Part shown: positions 15,609 to 22,678 of the stretch, one piece after another | Layout of the letters: the number at the start of each line of letters is the position of its first letter | Position numbering within the stretch: position 1 is the first letter of the stretch | Assembly (NCBI GenBank): GCA_963169875.1 | Contig: CAUJEL010000204.1 | Span: 1 to 38,098, forward strand | Origin: Candidatus Zhuqueibacterota bacterium | GTDB taxonomy: Bacteria; Zhuqueibacterota; Zhuqueibacteria; Residuimicrobiales; Residuimicrobiaceae | Direction: 5' to 3' | DNA length: 38,098 nucleotides | The notes under the pieces: model-generated | What the model saw: the letters and a program-made list of their open reading frames with translations, nothing else | Told to the model about the DNA's origin: nothing | Database searches by the model: none | Made by a program: the position numbers and the translations under genes

Positions 15609-17132
15609 ATGATACTTCATCATGAATTCATCAAGACGGCTAAGAAGAGGGGCAGCAAATTAGCCATTATCGACAAAACCACGGAAAAACAGCTTACATT
15701 TCAAAAAACATTGATCGCCTCCTTGATAATGGCCAATCGGTTCAAAAAAATGAAGGAGGGTTTCATCGGCGTCATGATTCCGACCTCTGCCGGGTCCATT
15801 CTGGTCACTGCCGGCATTGTCATGGCCGGAAAAGTACCCGTCATGATCAACTATTCCACGGGAGCGGCCGAAAATTCGGAGTATGCGCAAAACAAGTGTG
15901 GATTCAGCACCATCATCACCAGCAAAGCCTTGATCGAAAAAATAAACTGCCGCATCGTGCCGGGTATGATTTTTATCGAGGATATTCTCGAACAGGTATC
16001 AGTCGCGGATAAGTTGCGTGCGGCATTGCGCTCCAAGCTTCCGGCGAGTCTGCTCATCGCCTCCCTTCCTTCTGTCTCTGAAAATGACACAGCGGTCATC
16101 CTCTTCACCAGCGGCAGCGAGAAAGACCCCAAGGGTGTTCAGCTGACGCACAAGAATTTTTCATCCAATATCACCGATCTGGTTCAGGTTTTCCACCTGA
16201 CCGAGGAAGACCGCTTCATGAGTGTGTTGCCCCTGTTCCACGTCTTTGGTCACAATGCCAATTTTTGGCTGCCCTTGATTGTAGGAATGACCAACGTCAC
16301 GCTGGCCAATCCGCTCGAATACAAACGTGTTCCCGGTATTGTGCGCGAGGAAAAAACCACGCTGCTGGCAGGAACCCCCATCTTTTTCGCGGGGTATTTG
16401 CGCGAATCGCAACCCGGCGATTTTGCCTCGTTACGTCTGATGCTTCCGGGCGCTGACAAGACACCCGATTGGTTGCGTCAGGGCTACCGTGACAAGCATG
16501 GCATTGAATTGATGGAAGCCTATGGCGCCACAGAAACCAGTCCGGGCGTTTCGGTCAACACACCCCAGGCCAATCGCCCCGGCAGCATTGGCAAGCCGTT
16601 GCCGAGTGTTCAGGTTAAGATTGTCGATATCGATACCGGACATGAAGTGCCACATGGGGAGGAAGGCAAGATTCTTGTCAAAGGCGACCTGGTCATGAAA
16701 GGTTACTTCGATGACATTGAAGAGACGTCGTTTCGCGTCAAGGATGGCTGGTACGATACGGGCGACATGGGTATGATCGACAACGATGGCTTTCTCTGGC
16801 ATCGTGGCCGTCTCAAACGGTTCGTCAAGATCGGCGGAGAGATGGTATCACTGGTGCGCACAGAGAGCGTGCTGGAAAAATATTTACCCAGCGGCGTATC
16901 CTGCTGTGTGGTTGAAATCCCTGATTCCATCAAAGGCGCGCGCATCGTCGCTGCCATCACTGCGCCTATCAATGAAAGGGATATTTTGAAGAAGATGGCC
17001 GCTGATTTGCCGGCCATCGCCTTGCCAAGAAATTTCATCGTGCTGTCCGAGATGCCCAAGATGGGCAGCGGCAAGATCGATTTTCGTTCGGTGTCGCGCA
17101 TGGTCAGGGAAATCCTGCGACAGAAGGCCTGA
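15609..17132 (+). CDS. AMP-forming acyl-CoA / acyl-ACP synthetase
   Basis: The enzyme activates a fatty acid with ATP to the acyl-adenylate and transfers it to CoA or acyl carrier protein. The ATG at 15609 is preceded by GGAG nine bases away; an in-frame TTG at 15591 is less likely. Of 507 residues, the adenylate-forming motifs are TSGSEKDPKG (about 167-176), YGATETSPG (about 300), WYDTGDMG and GRLKRFVKIGGE at the hinge, and the C-terminal catalytic lysine in MGSGKID (about 489). The pattern of the core (VLPLFHVFGHNA, NPLEYKR, SVNTP) is closest to the ligase domain of Aas, the acyl-ACP synthetase/acyl-GPE acyltransferase, but the acyltransferase domain is absent. It stands as a single-gene unit ending at a hairpin terminator. 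Confidence 0.88.
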   Translation: MILHHEFIKTAKKRGSKLAIIDKTTEKQLTFQKTLIASLIMANRFKKMKEGFIGVMIPTSAGSILVTAGIVMAGKVPVMINYSTGAAENSEYAQNKCGFSTIITSKALIEKINCRIVPGMIFIEDILEQVSVADKLRAALRSKLPASLLIASLPSVSENDTAVILFTSGSEKDPKGVQLTHKNFSSNITDLVQVFHLTEEDRFMSVLPLFHVFGHNANFWLPLIVGMTNVTLANPLEYKRVPGIVREEKTTLLAGTPIFFAGYLRESQPGDFASLRLMLPGADKTPDWLRQGYRDKHGIELMEAYGATETSPGVSVNTPQANRPGSIGKPLPSVQVKIVDIDTGHEVPHGEEGKILVKGDLVMKGYFDDIEETSFRVKDGWYDTGDMGMIDNDGFLWHRGRLKRFVKIGGEMVSLVRTESVLEKYLPSGVSCCVVEIPDSIKGARIVAAITAPINERDILKKMAADLPAIALPRNFIVLSEMPKMGSGKIDFRSVSRMVREILRQKA

Positions 17133-17144
17133 GTGGATTAGCAT

Positions 17145-17183
17145 TAAAAAAGGCTGCCCCGCTTCGCAAGGCAGCCTTTTTTT
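17145..17183. terminator. Bidirectional intrinsic terminator
   Basis: GGCTGCC (17152-17158) pairs with GGCAGCC (17170-17176), flanked by an A-run on the left and seven T on the right. It lies between convergent genes and can end transcription from both sides. Confidence 0.9.
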
Positions 17184-17199
17184 AGTTTTGGACAGTTCG

Positions 17200-18030
17200 T
17201 CACGAGCGGGTCCTGCCGGAAAATTTATGACGGCGTCTGTGCGCGGCCATGAAATAGCAGACGAAAAACACCAAGGTTGCCACCATGACGATGGTTGCCC
17301 CGGATGCCAGATTGAACCAAACAGATAACAGCAAACCCATCCAGGATGAACCGACGCCAAAAAGAATGGCAAGCAGCATCATGTTTTTAAAATCGGTGCT
17401 GAGCAAATAAGCCGATGCGGCGGGCGTGACGATCAGGGCCGATACCAGGACAATGCCGACACTTTTGATGGAAATAACAATGGTCACGGCCATCAAGGTC
17501 ATCATGAGCAGATTCAGCATCTTGGTCTTGAGTCCCGTGACGCGGGCCATTTCGGGATCAAAGGTGAGCAGCAAAAACTCCTTATAAAAGAACCAGATGC
17601 ATCCGATCACCAGGGCCGCGATGATCAGACTGATCAGCAAATCGTTGCTGCTCACCGCCAGAATATTGCCGAAGAGATAACCGAATAAATCGACATTATA
17701 TCCCTTCATCAAACCGATCAACAGGATGCCCAGCGCCATGGTGGAGGCGAAGAAAATTCCTACAGCGCTGTCTTCATGAACCTTGCGGCGTTCACTGAGG
17801 AACGCGATGCCCCAGGCCGTGCCAACGCAGAAAACAATGGTGGTGAAAAACGGATTCACCCCCAGCAAAAATCCAAGGGATACCCCTGCGAACGAGGCAT
17901 GTGCAATGCCCGCGCCGATGAAGGACATGCTGCGCAGCACGACATAGACGCCAATGGCGGCGCAGACCGTTCCGATGATGGCAGCGGAGAGAATGGCTCT
18001 CTGCATGAATGCGTATTGTAAAAGATCCAC
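17200..18030 (-). CDS. Metal ABC transporter permease (ZnuB/MntB-like, ABC-3 family)
   Basis: This is the inner-membrane channel of a Zn2+ or Mn2+ importer. It has 276 residues and about eight hydrophobic segments; AGIAHASFAGVSLGF (about 37-51) and VTPAASAYLLS (about 205) are characteristic of the ABC-3 permease family. The C-terminus is strongly basic (RRRHKF). It begins 13 bases after the ATPase gene and is the last gene of the operon, ending just before the shared terminator. The metal cannot be decided from the permease. Confidence 0.93.
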   Translation of the reverse strand: MDLLQYAFMQRAILSAAIIGTVCAAIGVYVVLRSMSFIGAGIAHASFAGVSLGFLLGVNPFFTTIVFCVGTAWGIAFLSERRKVHEDSAVGIFFASTMALGILLIGLMKGYNVDLFGYLFGNILAVSSNDLLISLIIAALVIGCIWFFYKEFLLLTFDPEMARVTGLKTKMLNLLMMTLMAVTIVISIKSVGIVLVSALIVTPAASAYLLSTDFKNMMLLAILFGVGSSWMGLLLSVWFNLASGATIVMVATLVFFVCYFMAAHRRRHKFSGRTRS

Positions 18031-18043
18031 GACTATTGTCCCA

Positions 18044-18850
18044 TCAGTGATGTTGGTGTTCGTGTTGGTGCGCTGGTGAAGGCACGACCATGTGGGGAAC
18101 GCGGCCGTGCTGAAACAGCATCACTTCGCAGCCGTACATCTGTTCCAGACTCTCCTGGTTGAGCACCTCAGCCGGCCTGCCATGTGCCACCAATGTTTTG
18201 TTGAGGCAGGCGATTGCGCTCACGAACTGCGAGACAACACCCACGTCGTGCGAAACCAGCACCAGGGTCATGTGCAACTGAGAGTGCATGTGATTGAGCC
18301 ATTCGTAGAATCCCTCCGTAACCCCCACATCGAGGGCGGCTGTGGGTTCGTCGAGGAGCATGATTTCGGGCTCAAGGGCCAGCGCCCGGGCGATCAAGGC
18401 GCGTTGCCGCTCTCCGCCGCTGAGCCGGCCGATCTGCCGCCTGGCAAATGCGCTCATCTCCACCCGTTCCAGGGCTTTATCCACAGCTTCGTAATCTTCC
18501 TTTTTCGCCCGCTTGCCCAAGCCCATTTTGCGGCAGCGTCCGAGCAGCACCATTTCGCGCACCTGCAATGGAAAATTAAAATCGACCTGTGAATGCTGCG
18601 GCACGTATCCGATTTTATCCCGCAAGGGCCCCAGATTCGCCGGAGCAACCCCCAATACGCGTATGGAGCCGCTCACAGGTGCGACCAGGCCGAGCATGCT
18701 TTTCAGCAGCGTGGTTTTTCCGGATCCGTTGGGACCCAATATACCCCAAAATTCGTTGCGGTGAATATCAAAAGTCACATCTTCGAGCGCCAGCTTATCT
18801 TCATAGGCGACGGTGAGATGGTTGCAGGAAATGATAATCTCTGGCGACAT
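18044..18850 (-). CDS. Metal ABC transporter ATP-binding protein (ZnuC/MntA-like)
   Basis: This is the ATPase of the importer. It has Walker A GPNGSGKTT (about 40-48), the Q-loop in YVPQHSQVD, the signature LSGGERQR, Walker B IMLLDEPTAALD and the H-loop SHDVG. The chosen start is the ATG of MSPEIII; a GTG three codons upstream overlaps the stop of the binding-protein gene (GTGA), so translation of the two is coupled either way. The C-terminus ends in the His-rich HQHEHQHH, which may sense or buffer metal on the cytoplasmic side. Length is 268 aa, normal for the family. Confidence 0.95.
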   Translation of the reverse strand: MSPEIIISCNHLTVAYEDKLALEDVTFDIHRNEFWGILGPNGSGKTTLLKSMLGLVAPVSGSIRVLGVAPANLGPLRDKIGYVPQHSQVDFNFPLQVREMVLLGRCRKMGLGKRAKKEDYEAVDKALERVEMSAFARRQIGRLSGGERQRALIARALALEPEIMLLDEPTAALDVGVTEGFYEWLNHMHSQLHMTLVLVSHDVGVVSQFVSAIACLNKTLVAHGRPAEVLNQESLEQMYGCEVMLFQHGRVPHMVVPSPAHQHEHQHH

Positions 18851-18855
18851 AGCTC

Positions 18856-19734
18856 TCACTTCATGGCGGAAGCCATTTGCTGTATGTTATGCTGGAGCAG
18901 CTTAATATAGGAAAATCCGGGTCCATCCTGGCCCAGGGGATCCAGGGCGATCACTTTGGCGCCGGCTTCGGCTGCAATGGTTTCGCTGATTTTAATGGGG
19001 AATTGTTTTTCCGCAAAGATGGCTTTGACGCCGAGTTGCCTGGCAATCTGGATGATCTCCGCCATTTCGCGCGGATTGGGTTCGAAGCCCGGTCTTTTTT
19101 CAATGACAGCCGCTTGCGTCAGTCCATAGCGATTGGCAAAATAATTCCAGGATGGGTGAAAGCAGATGAAGCTTTTTTGCAGCCACGAGTCCACTTCCTG
19201 CCTTGTTTGTGCATCCAGTGCATCAAGAGCCGCGAGATATGTTGCGGTATTGCGGCGATAGGCCTCCGAGTGCTCGGGGTCTATTTTGCACAAGGCCTCA
19301 CTGATAGCGCGGACCTGGGTTTGGGCCGCCACCGGATCGAGCCAGACATGCGGATTGCCCTCGGCGTGGTCATGATCCTCCAGTATGGGTATCCCCTGCG
19401 CCGTCTCCACGATGATAAAACCCGGCTTTTGCAGCGTGCCCGCTAATTTATCGGCCCAGTATTCCAGCCCAATGCCATTGAGCACCAGCACACTGGCATT
19501 GCTGCAGCGGCTGATGATTTGGGGGGTGATTTCAAAGGCGTGGGGATTGGCGCCCCCTGGAACAATGGTGACCACATCAACGTGCTCGCCCCCAATCTGT
19601 CGGGTGAAATCCGCCAGGGGCGCTATGCTCACGGCCACGGTCAATTTTTCATCCGTCCGCGGTGAGCGGCGACAGCCGGCAATAAGCACAATGACAGCGA
19701 GAACAAGAATGATCCATGTCAAGATTTGTTTCAT
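18856..19734 (-). CDS. Metal ABC transporter substrate-binding lipoprotein (ZnuA-like, cluster A-I)
   Basis: The protein captures Zn2+ or Mn2+ in the periplasm. The start at MKQILTW has AGGA 8 bases upstream and gives a 292-residue lipoprotein precursor with lipobox LIAGC at about residue 20. A GTG nine codons earlier overlaps the stop of the SDR gene. Metal-ligand positions are visible: His in GANPHAF, His in NPHVWLDP, His in CFHPSWNYFANRYG and Asp in ALDPLGQDG. The set of three His plus Asp is found in ZnuA- and MntC-type proteins. The His-rich loop of ZnuA is reduced to EDHDHAEG. It is followed directly by the ATPase gene. Confidence 0.93.
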   Translation of the reverse strand: MKQILTWIILVLAVIVLIAGCRRSPRTDEKLTVAVSIAPLADFTRQIGGEHVDVVTIVPGGANPHAFEITPQIISRCSNASVLVLNGIGLEYWADKLAGTLQKPGFIIVETAQGIPILEDHDHAEGNPHVWLDPVAAQTQVRAISEALCKIDPEHSEAYRRNTATYLAALDALDAQTRQEVDSWLQKSFICFHPSWNYFANRYGLTQAAVIEKRPGFEPNPREMAEIIQIARQLGVKAIFAEKQFPIKISETIAAEAGAKVIALDPLGQDGPGFSYIKLLQHNIQQMASAMK

Positions 19735-19757
19735 CAGATTATCCTGAATTGTACGTT

Positions 19758-20540
19758 TCACTGCGGTGATTCGGTCTCAAGTTTTTTACGAAAAGACATC
19801 AAGCGGCTGTAGAGGCTGTCGGGAAGTAAACGGACCAGCTGCAGCAATCGCACATAGAACCACGGAAAGCGGATGTGATATTTCTCTTTTTCCAATCCCT
19901 TGATGATCTTCCTGGCGGCGGGTTCTACATTCATCATCATCGGCATGGGAAACTGGTTTTTGTCGGTCATGGGTGTTTTGATAAACCCCGGGGAGATGAG
20001 GGTGATGAGCACACCGGCCTTCCAGCAATCGATGCGAATGCTTTCGATCAGACGATCCAGGGCAGCCTTGGAGGCTGAATAGGGCGCAGAACGCGGCATG
20101 CCACGATAGGCAGCCAGGCTTGAGGTGGCCGCTACAAACCCCTTTTTTCGTTCCAGTAAAACCGGCAGCAATTCGGCGATGAAGCCGGTGATGCCCCAGA
20201 AATTGACTTCGAACTGGTAGCGCATTTTATTCAGGTCCATGGCAGCTGCTTCAAAGCCCCCTCCCACACCGGCATTGAGGATCATGCCATCCAGCGGCCG
20301 TGCGTCGCTTTTGATTTCCTGACAGGCAGCCCGCACTTGTGCCGGTTCGCTGACATCGCAGACAATCACTTTATGGCGCGCCGCGCCGCCCGGCAATTGG
20401 CTGACCAGATCTTGCAGCAAATGCTCCCTGCGCGCCAAAAGCACCAGGCGGCAATCCCTTTCCGCGAGCTGGCGCGCCAATTCGGCGCCGATTCCGCTCG
20501 ATGCGCCGGTTATCAGTATGGAGCATCCGTTGAGTTTCAT
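19758..20540 (-). CDS. Short-chain dehydrogenase/reductase (SDR)
   Basis: This is a classical NAD(P)-dependent SDR of 260 residues. It has TGASSGIG (11-18) for cofactor, NAG (about 91) and the catalytic Ser-Tyr-Lys in SSLAAYRG and YSASK (about 143, 156, 160). An Arg-rich stretch LLARREH after strand 2 favours NADPH. The C-terminal tail (FYVRLLQLVRLLP) is hydrophobic and basic and may associate with membrane. The ATG has no visible ribosome site. It is the first gene of the metal-transport operon, the stop overlapping a possible GTG start of the binding protein, but its substrate and any link to metals are unknown. Confidence 0.9.
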   Translation of the reverse strand: MKLNGCSILITGASSGIGAELARQLAERDCRLVLLARREHLLQDLVSQLPGGAARHKVIVCDVSEPAQVRAACQEIKSDARPLDGMILNAGVGGGFEAAAMDLNKMRYQFEVNFWGITGFIAELLPVLLERKKGFVAATSSLAAYRGMPRSAPYSASKAALDRLIESIRIDCWKAGVLITLISPGFIKTPMTDKNQFPMPMMMNVEPAARKIIKGLEKEKYHIRFPWFYVRLLQLVRLLPDSLYSRLMSFRKKLETESPQ

Positions 20541-20588
20541 AAAATAGTTATAAATAGTAAAATAAATCAGCTGGATTGTATGTTCAAT

Positions 20589-20617
20589 AATGTATGCATA
20601 ATCATCCGGAAATGCAA
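20589..20617 (-). promoter_or_regulatory. Candidate promoter for the SDR-metal transporter operon
   Basis: On the minus strand TTGCAT (20617-20612) and TACATT (20594-20589) are 17 bases apart, leaving a leader of about 40 AT-rich bases before the SDR ATG. Confidence 0.4.
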
Positions 20618-20652
20618 GATCAATAAGACTTTGCCCCGGATCTCTGCTGTAA

Positions 20653-20667
20653 TATTGTGAGACAATA
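20653..20667. promoter_or_regulatory. Inverted repeat, possible operator
   Basis: TATTGT-GAG-ACAATA is a perfect 6+6 bp inverted repeat in the divergent region between the SDR operon and the secreted-protein operon, upstream of the SDR promoter candidate. A repressor site is possible. It does not match the Fur or Zur boxes I know. Confidence 0.35.
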
Positions 20668-20710
20668 AATCATTAATGAACATTCCCCTTGCTTTTTGCA
20701 TCCGCAGGTT

Positions 20711-20745
20711 CGAGCTAACTCATTGGTACTATTAGCTGCAGCTCG
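20711..20745 (+). other. Two mutually exclusive hairpins in the leader of the secreted-protein operon
   Basis: CGAGCT (20711-20716) can pair with AGCTCG (20740-20745). The overlapping AGCTAA (20713-20718) can pair with TTAGCT (20732-20737). The two helices share the 5' strand, so only one can form, as in an attenuator. No T-run follows. Confidence 0.3.
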
Positions 20746-20812
20746 CTGATTTTGTGGCACTTAATTTGTAATATATCCTCCTTTGGGATCAATTCAAGAT
20801 GTGGAGGTTGTC

Positions 20813-21952
20813 ATGCATGGCCGAAAAACGATCATTTTTTTGCTGGTTTGGCTGTTCCCCGCACTGGCTGCGCAAGCGCAAATGCAAATCCAGGCGCAGG
20901 TCATTCAAAGGGATTTGCGGGTCTTTTTTCTCAGCGATCTCAATTTAACCGGACGCGGGACCACCGCAAATGAAATCTTTGCGCTCACCATCACCAATCC
21001 AACCGGGACTGCGCGAACCTCGCAGCTATGGGTTGGCATCAGCAGCAGAAATTTCGGTGAACTGGCTTCCGGTATTACGAATCCGTTTACATTGTCTCCA
21101 GGCGCTTTTCTTCGCATCACCAACCGTAATCTTTTCTCACAAGCGCAGCAGTTCACTTTGCAGGACTATCAAATCCTGGACACCGGCATAGAGTTGCGCG
21201 ATCGTGTGCTCAGGCTTGGCAAGCTGCCCTCGGACATTTACATTTTTACCTTCGAATTAAGGCCAAGCGATGGGGGTTCGTCCTCATCGACCTTCATCGA
21301 AATCGATGTCTCCAATCCCACCAGCCTCGATCTCATCGGCCCGGGTGCTCCGGCCGATCGCGGAGATGCAGTTATTGTACCCTCTTCGCAGCCCATTTTC
21401 CGCTGGACGTCCAATATCAATCAATTCAGGCTCTGCATTGCCGAAAAGCTGCCCGATGTTCACGACAGCGCCAGCCCTGCCGAAATCATCCAGGACCGGA
21501 TTCGATTCGAAAAAACTTTTACGCTGGATCCGACCAGAAGCGGCGGTTTAGCAGAAGATGGCAGCGAATACATCTCCACAACCGCCTATCCCTATCCCGC
21601 CGCGGGCGTTTGGCCGCTCGAAGCGGGCAAAGTCTATTTCTGGCAGATAACGGGCATCGTGCCCTCATCCGGCGCTCCCCTGGAGCTGCCCAGTGAGATC
21701 TGGTCTTTTGAGGTTCAGGGAGCGGGCGGCCCGCTGGGCAGCCTCACTCATGAAGCACTGCTGGCCCAGTTGCGGGCCTTGCTGGGCGCCGATTTTGAGG
21801 CCTTTTTCAAATCCGGCGGTGAATTGGCGGGATATTTACCCAGTGGACTTTTTCTGCTCAATGGACGATGGATTTCGCAGGAGCAGATTCGCGCGATTTT
21901 AGCCAAAATAGCCTCCGGCGAATACACGCTGATTGAATCACGGGTCGAATAG
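20813..21952 (+). CDS. Secreted protein of unknown function
   Basis: The 379-residue protein starts at MHGRKTII after a GGAGG site; an in-frame TTG at 20783 is not used. It has a clear signal peptide with cleavage after LAAQA (about residue 21). The mature part looks beta-rich, with a strand pattern (FALTITNPTGTARTSQLWVG) like an immunoglobulin-type domain, then a P-x-FRWTS segment with KVYFWQITG, which resembles fibronectin type III-like modules in extracytoplasmic proteins. I do not recognise a named family. It is 28 bases upstream of the FecR gene and probably the first gene of the envelope-signalling operon. Confidence 0.75.
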   Translation: MHGRKTIIFLLVWLFPALAAQAQMQIQAQVIQRDLRVFFLSDLNLTGRGTTANEIFALTITNPTGTARTSQLWVGISSRNFGELASGITNPFTLSPGAFLRITNRNLFSQAQQFTLQDYQILDTGIELRDRVLRLGKLPSDIYIFTFELRPSDGGSSSSTFIEIDVSNPTSLDLIGPGAPADRGDAVIVPSSQPIFRWTSNINQFRLCIAEKLPDVHDSASPAEIIQDRIRFEKTFTLDPTRSGGLAEDGSEYISTTAYPYPAAGVWPLEAGKVYFWQITGIVPSSGAPLELPSEIWSFEVQGAGGPLGSLTHEALLAQLRALLGADFEAFFKSGGELAGYLPSGLFLLNGRWISQEQIRAILAKIASGEYTLIESRVE

Positions 21953-21980
21953 TGCCTGTTCTTTAAGGAGAATGCACATC

Positions 21981-22661
21981 ATGAAGATAGCACATCTAAC
22001 CATAATACTTCTTGCGGGTCTGGGAATGATTCTCTTCAGCACGACCTGGCTCTGGGCGGCTCCGCAGGAAGTCGCTTTTGTCTTGAAGGTGAGCGGCGAA
22101 GCCAAGATCAAAAAGGAGAGCTCAAATTGGGCCACCATATCAAAAGGCATGCGGCTGCACAATAAGGATATCATCAAAACCGGAACTACCGGTCTGGTGG
22201 CCCTTGTTTTTCTGGATGATAAAACCATGATGAAAATTCGTTCAGATTCCGAAGTCCAGATACAGGCGGAGAAGGACGAAAAGGGCATGCACAAACGCAT
22301 CATCATGGAGATCGGTCAGATGTGGAGCAAAGTCACGCCAGGCAAAGGTTCATTTCGCCTCGAGACACCATCGGGCGTTGCTGCGGTGAAAGGCACAGAG
22401 TTCTACGGCATCGCCGACGGAGACGGGAACACCATGATCATTGGCATCGAAGGCATTGTGGAATTCTTTAATGATTTGGGAAAAATTCTCGTCGTCAAGG
22501 GCACCACTGGAAAGGCCGGCAAGAACGGGATTCCCAATCTCAGCGACACCCAGGTATTCGAAGACTGGGCTCAGGACGGTGCGACCAATGAGCTGGACAT
22601 AGAGTTTGAAAATTCGCAGGGCGCGAAAAAACATCTCAAACTAAAATATAAAATGCAATGA
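21981..22661 (+). CDS. FecR-domain periplasmic protein
   Basis: The 226-residue protein starts at MKIAHLT, 10 bases after AAGGAG, and carries a signal peptide (about 1-27, cleaved after LWA). The FecR domain covers about 30-150: VSGEAKIKKE, then LHNKDIIKTGTTGLVALVFLDD, then FRLETPSGVAAVKGTEF. FecR domains occur in anti-sigma regulators but, as here, also in free-standing periplasmic proteins that accompany outer-membrane and CHASE2 proteins. There is no sigma factor in the window. Its stop is 17 bases before the start chosen for the outer-membrane gene, and an alternative ATG of that gene overlaps the stop. Confidence 0.88.
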   Translation: MKIAHLTIILLAGLGMILFSTTWLWAAPQEVAFVLKVSGEAKIKKESSNWATISKGMRLHNKDIIKTGTTGLVALVFLDDKTMMKIRSDSEVQIQAEKDEKGMHKRIIMEIGQMWSKVTPGKGSFRLETPSGVAAVKGTEFYGIADGDGNTMIIGIEGIVEFFNDLGKILVVKGTTGKAGKNGIPNLSDTQVFEDWAQDGATNELDIEFENSQGAKKHLKLKYKMQ

Positions 22662-22678
22662 TTGGGAGAAGAGTCGCC

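Noticed and set aside
20541-20565. AT-rich repeat ACTATT-TATA-ACTATT before the SDR gene as a Zur box
   Set aside because: It is a direct, not inverted, repeat and does not fit the known Zur consensus.
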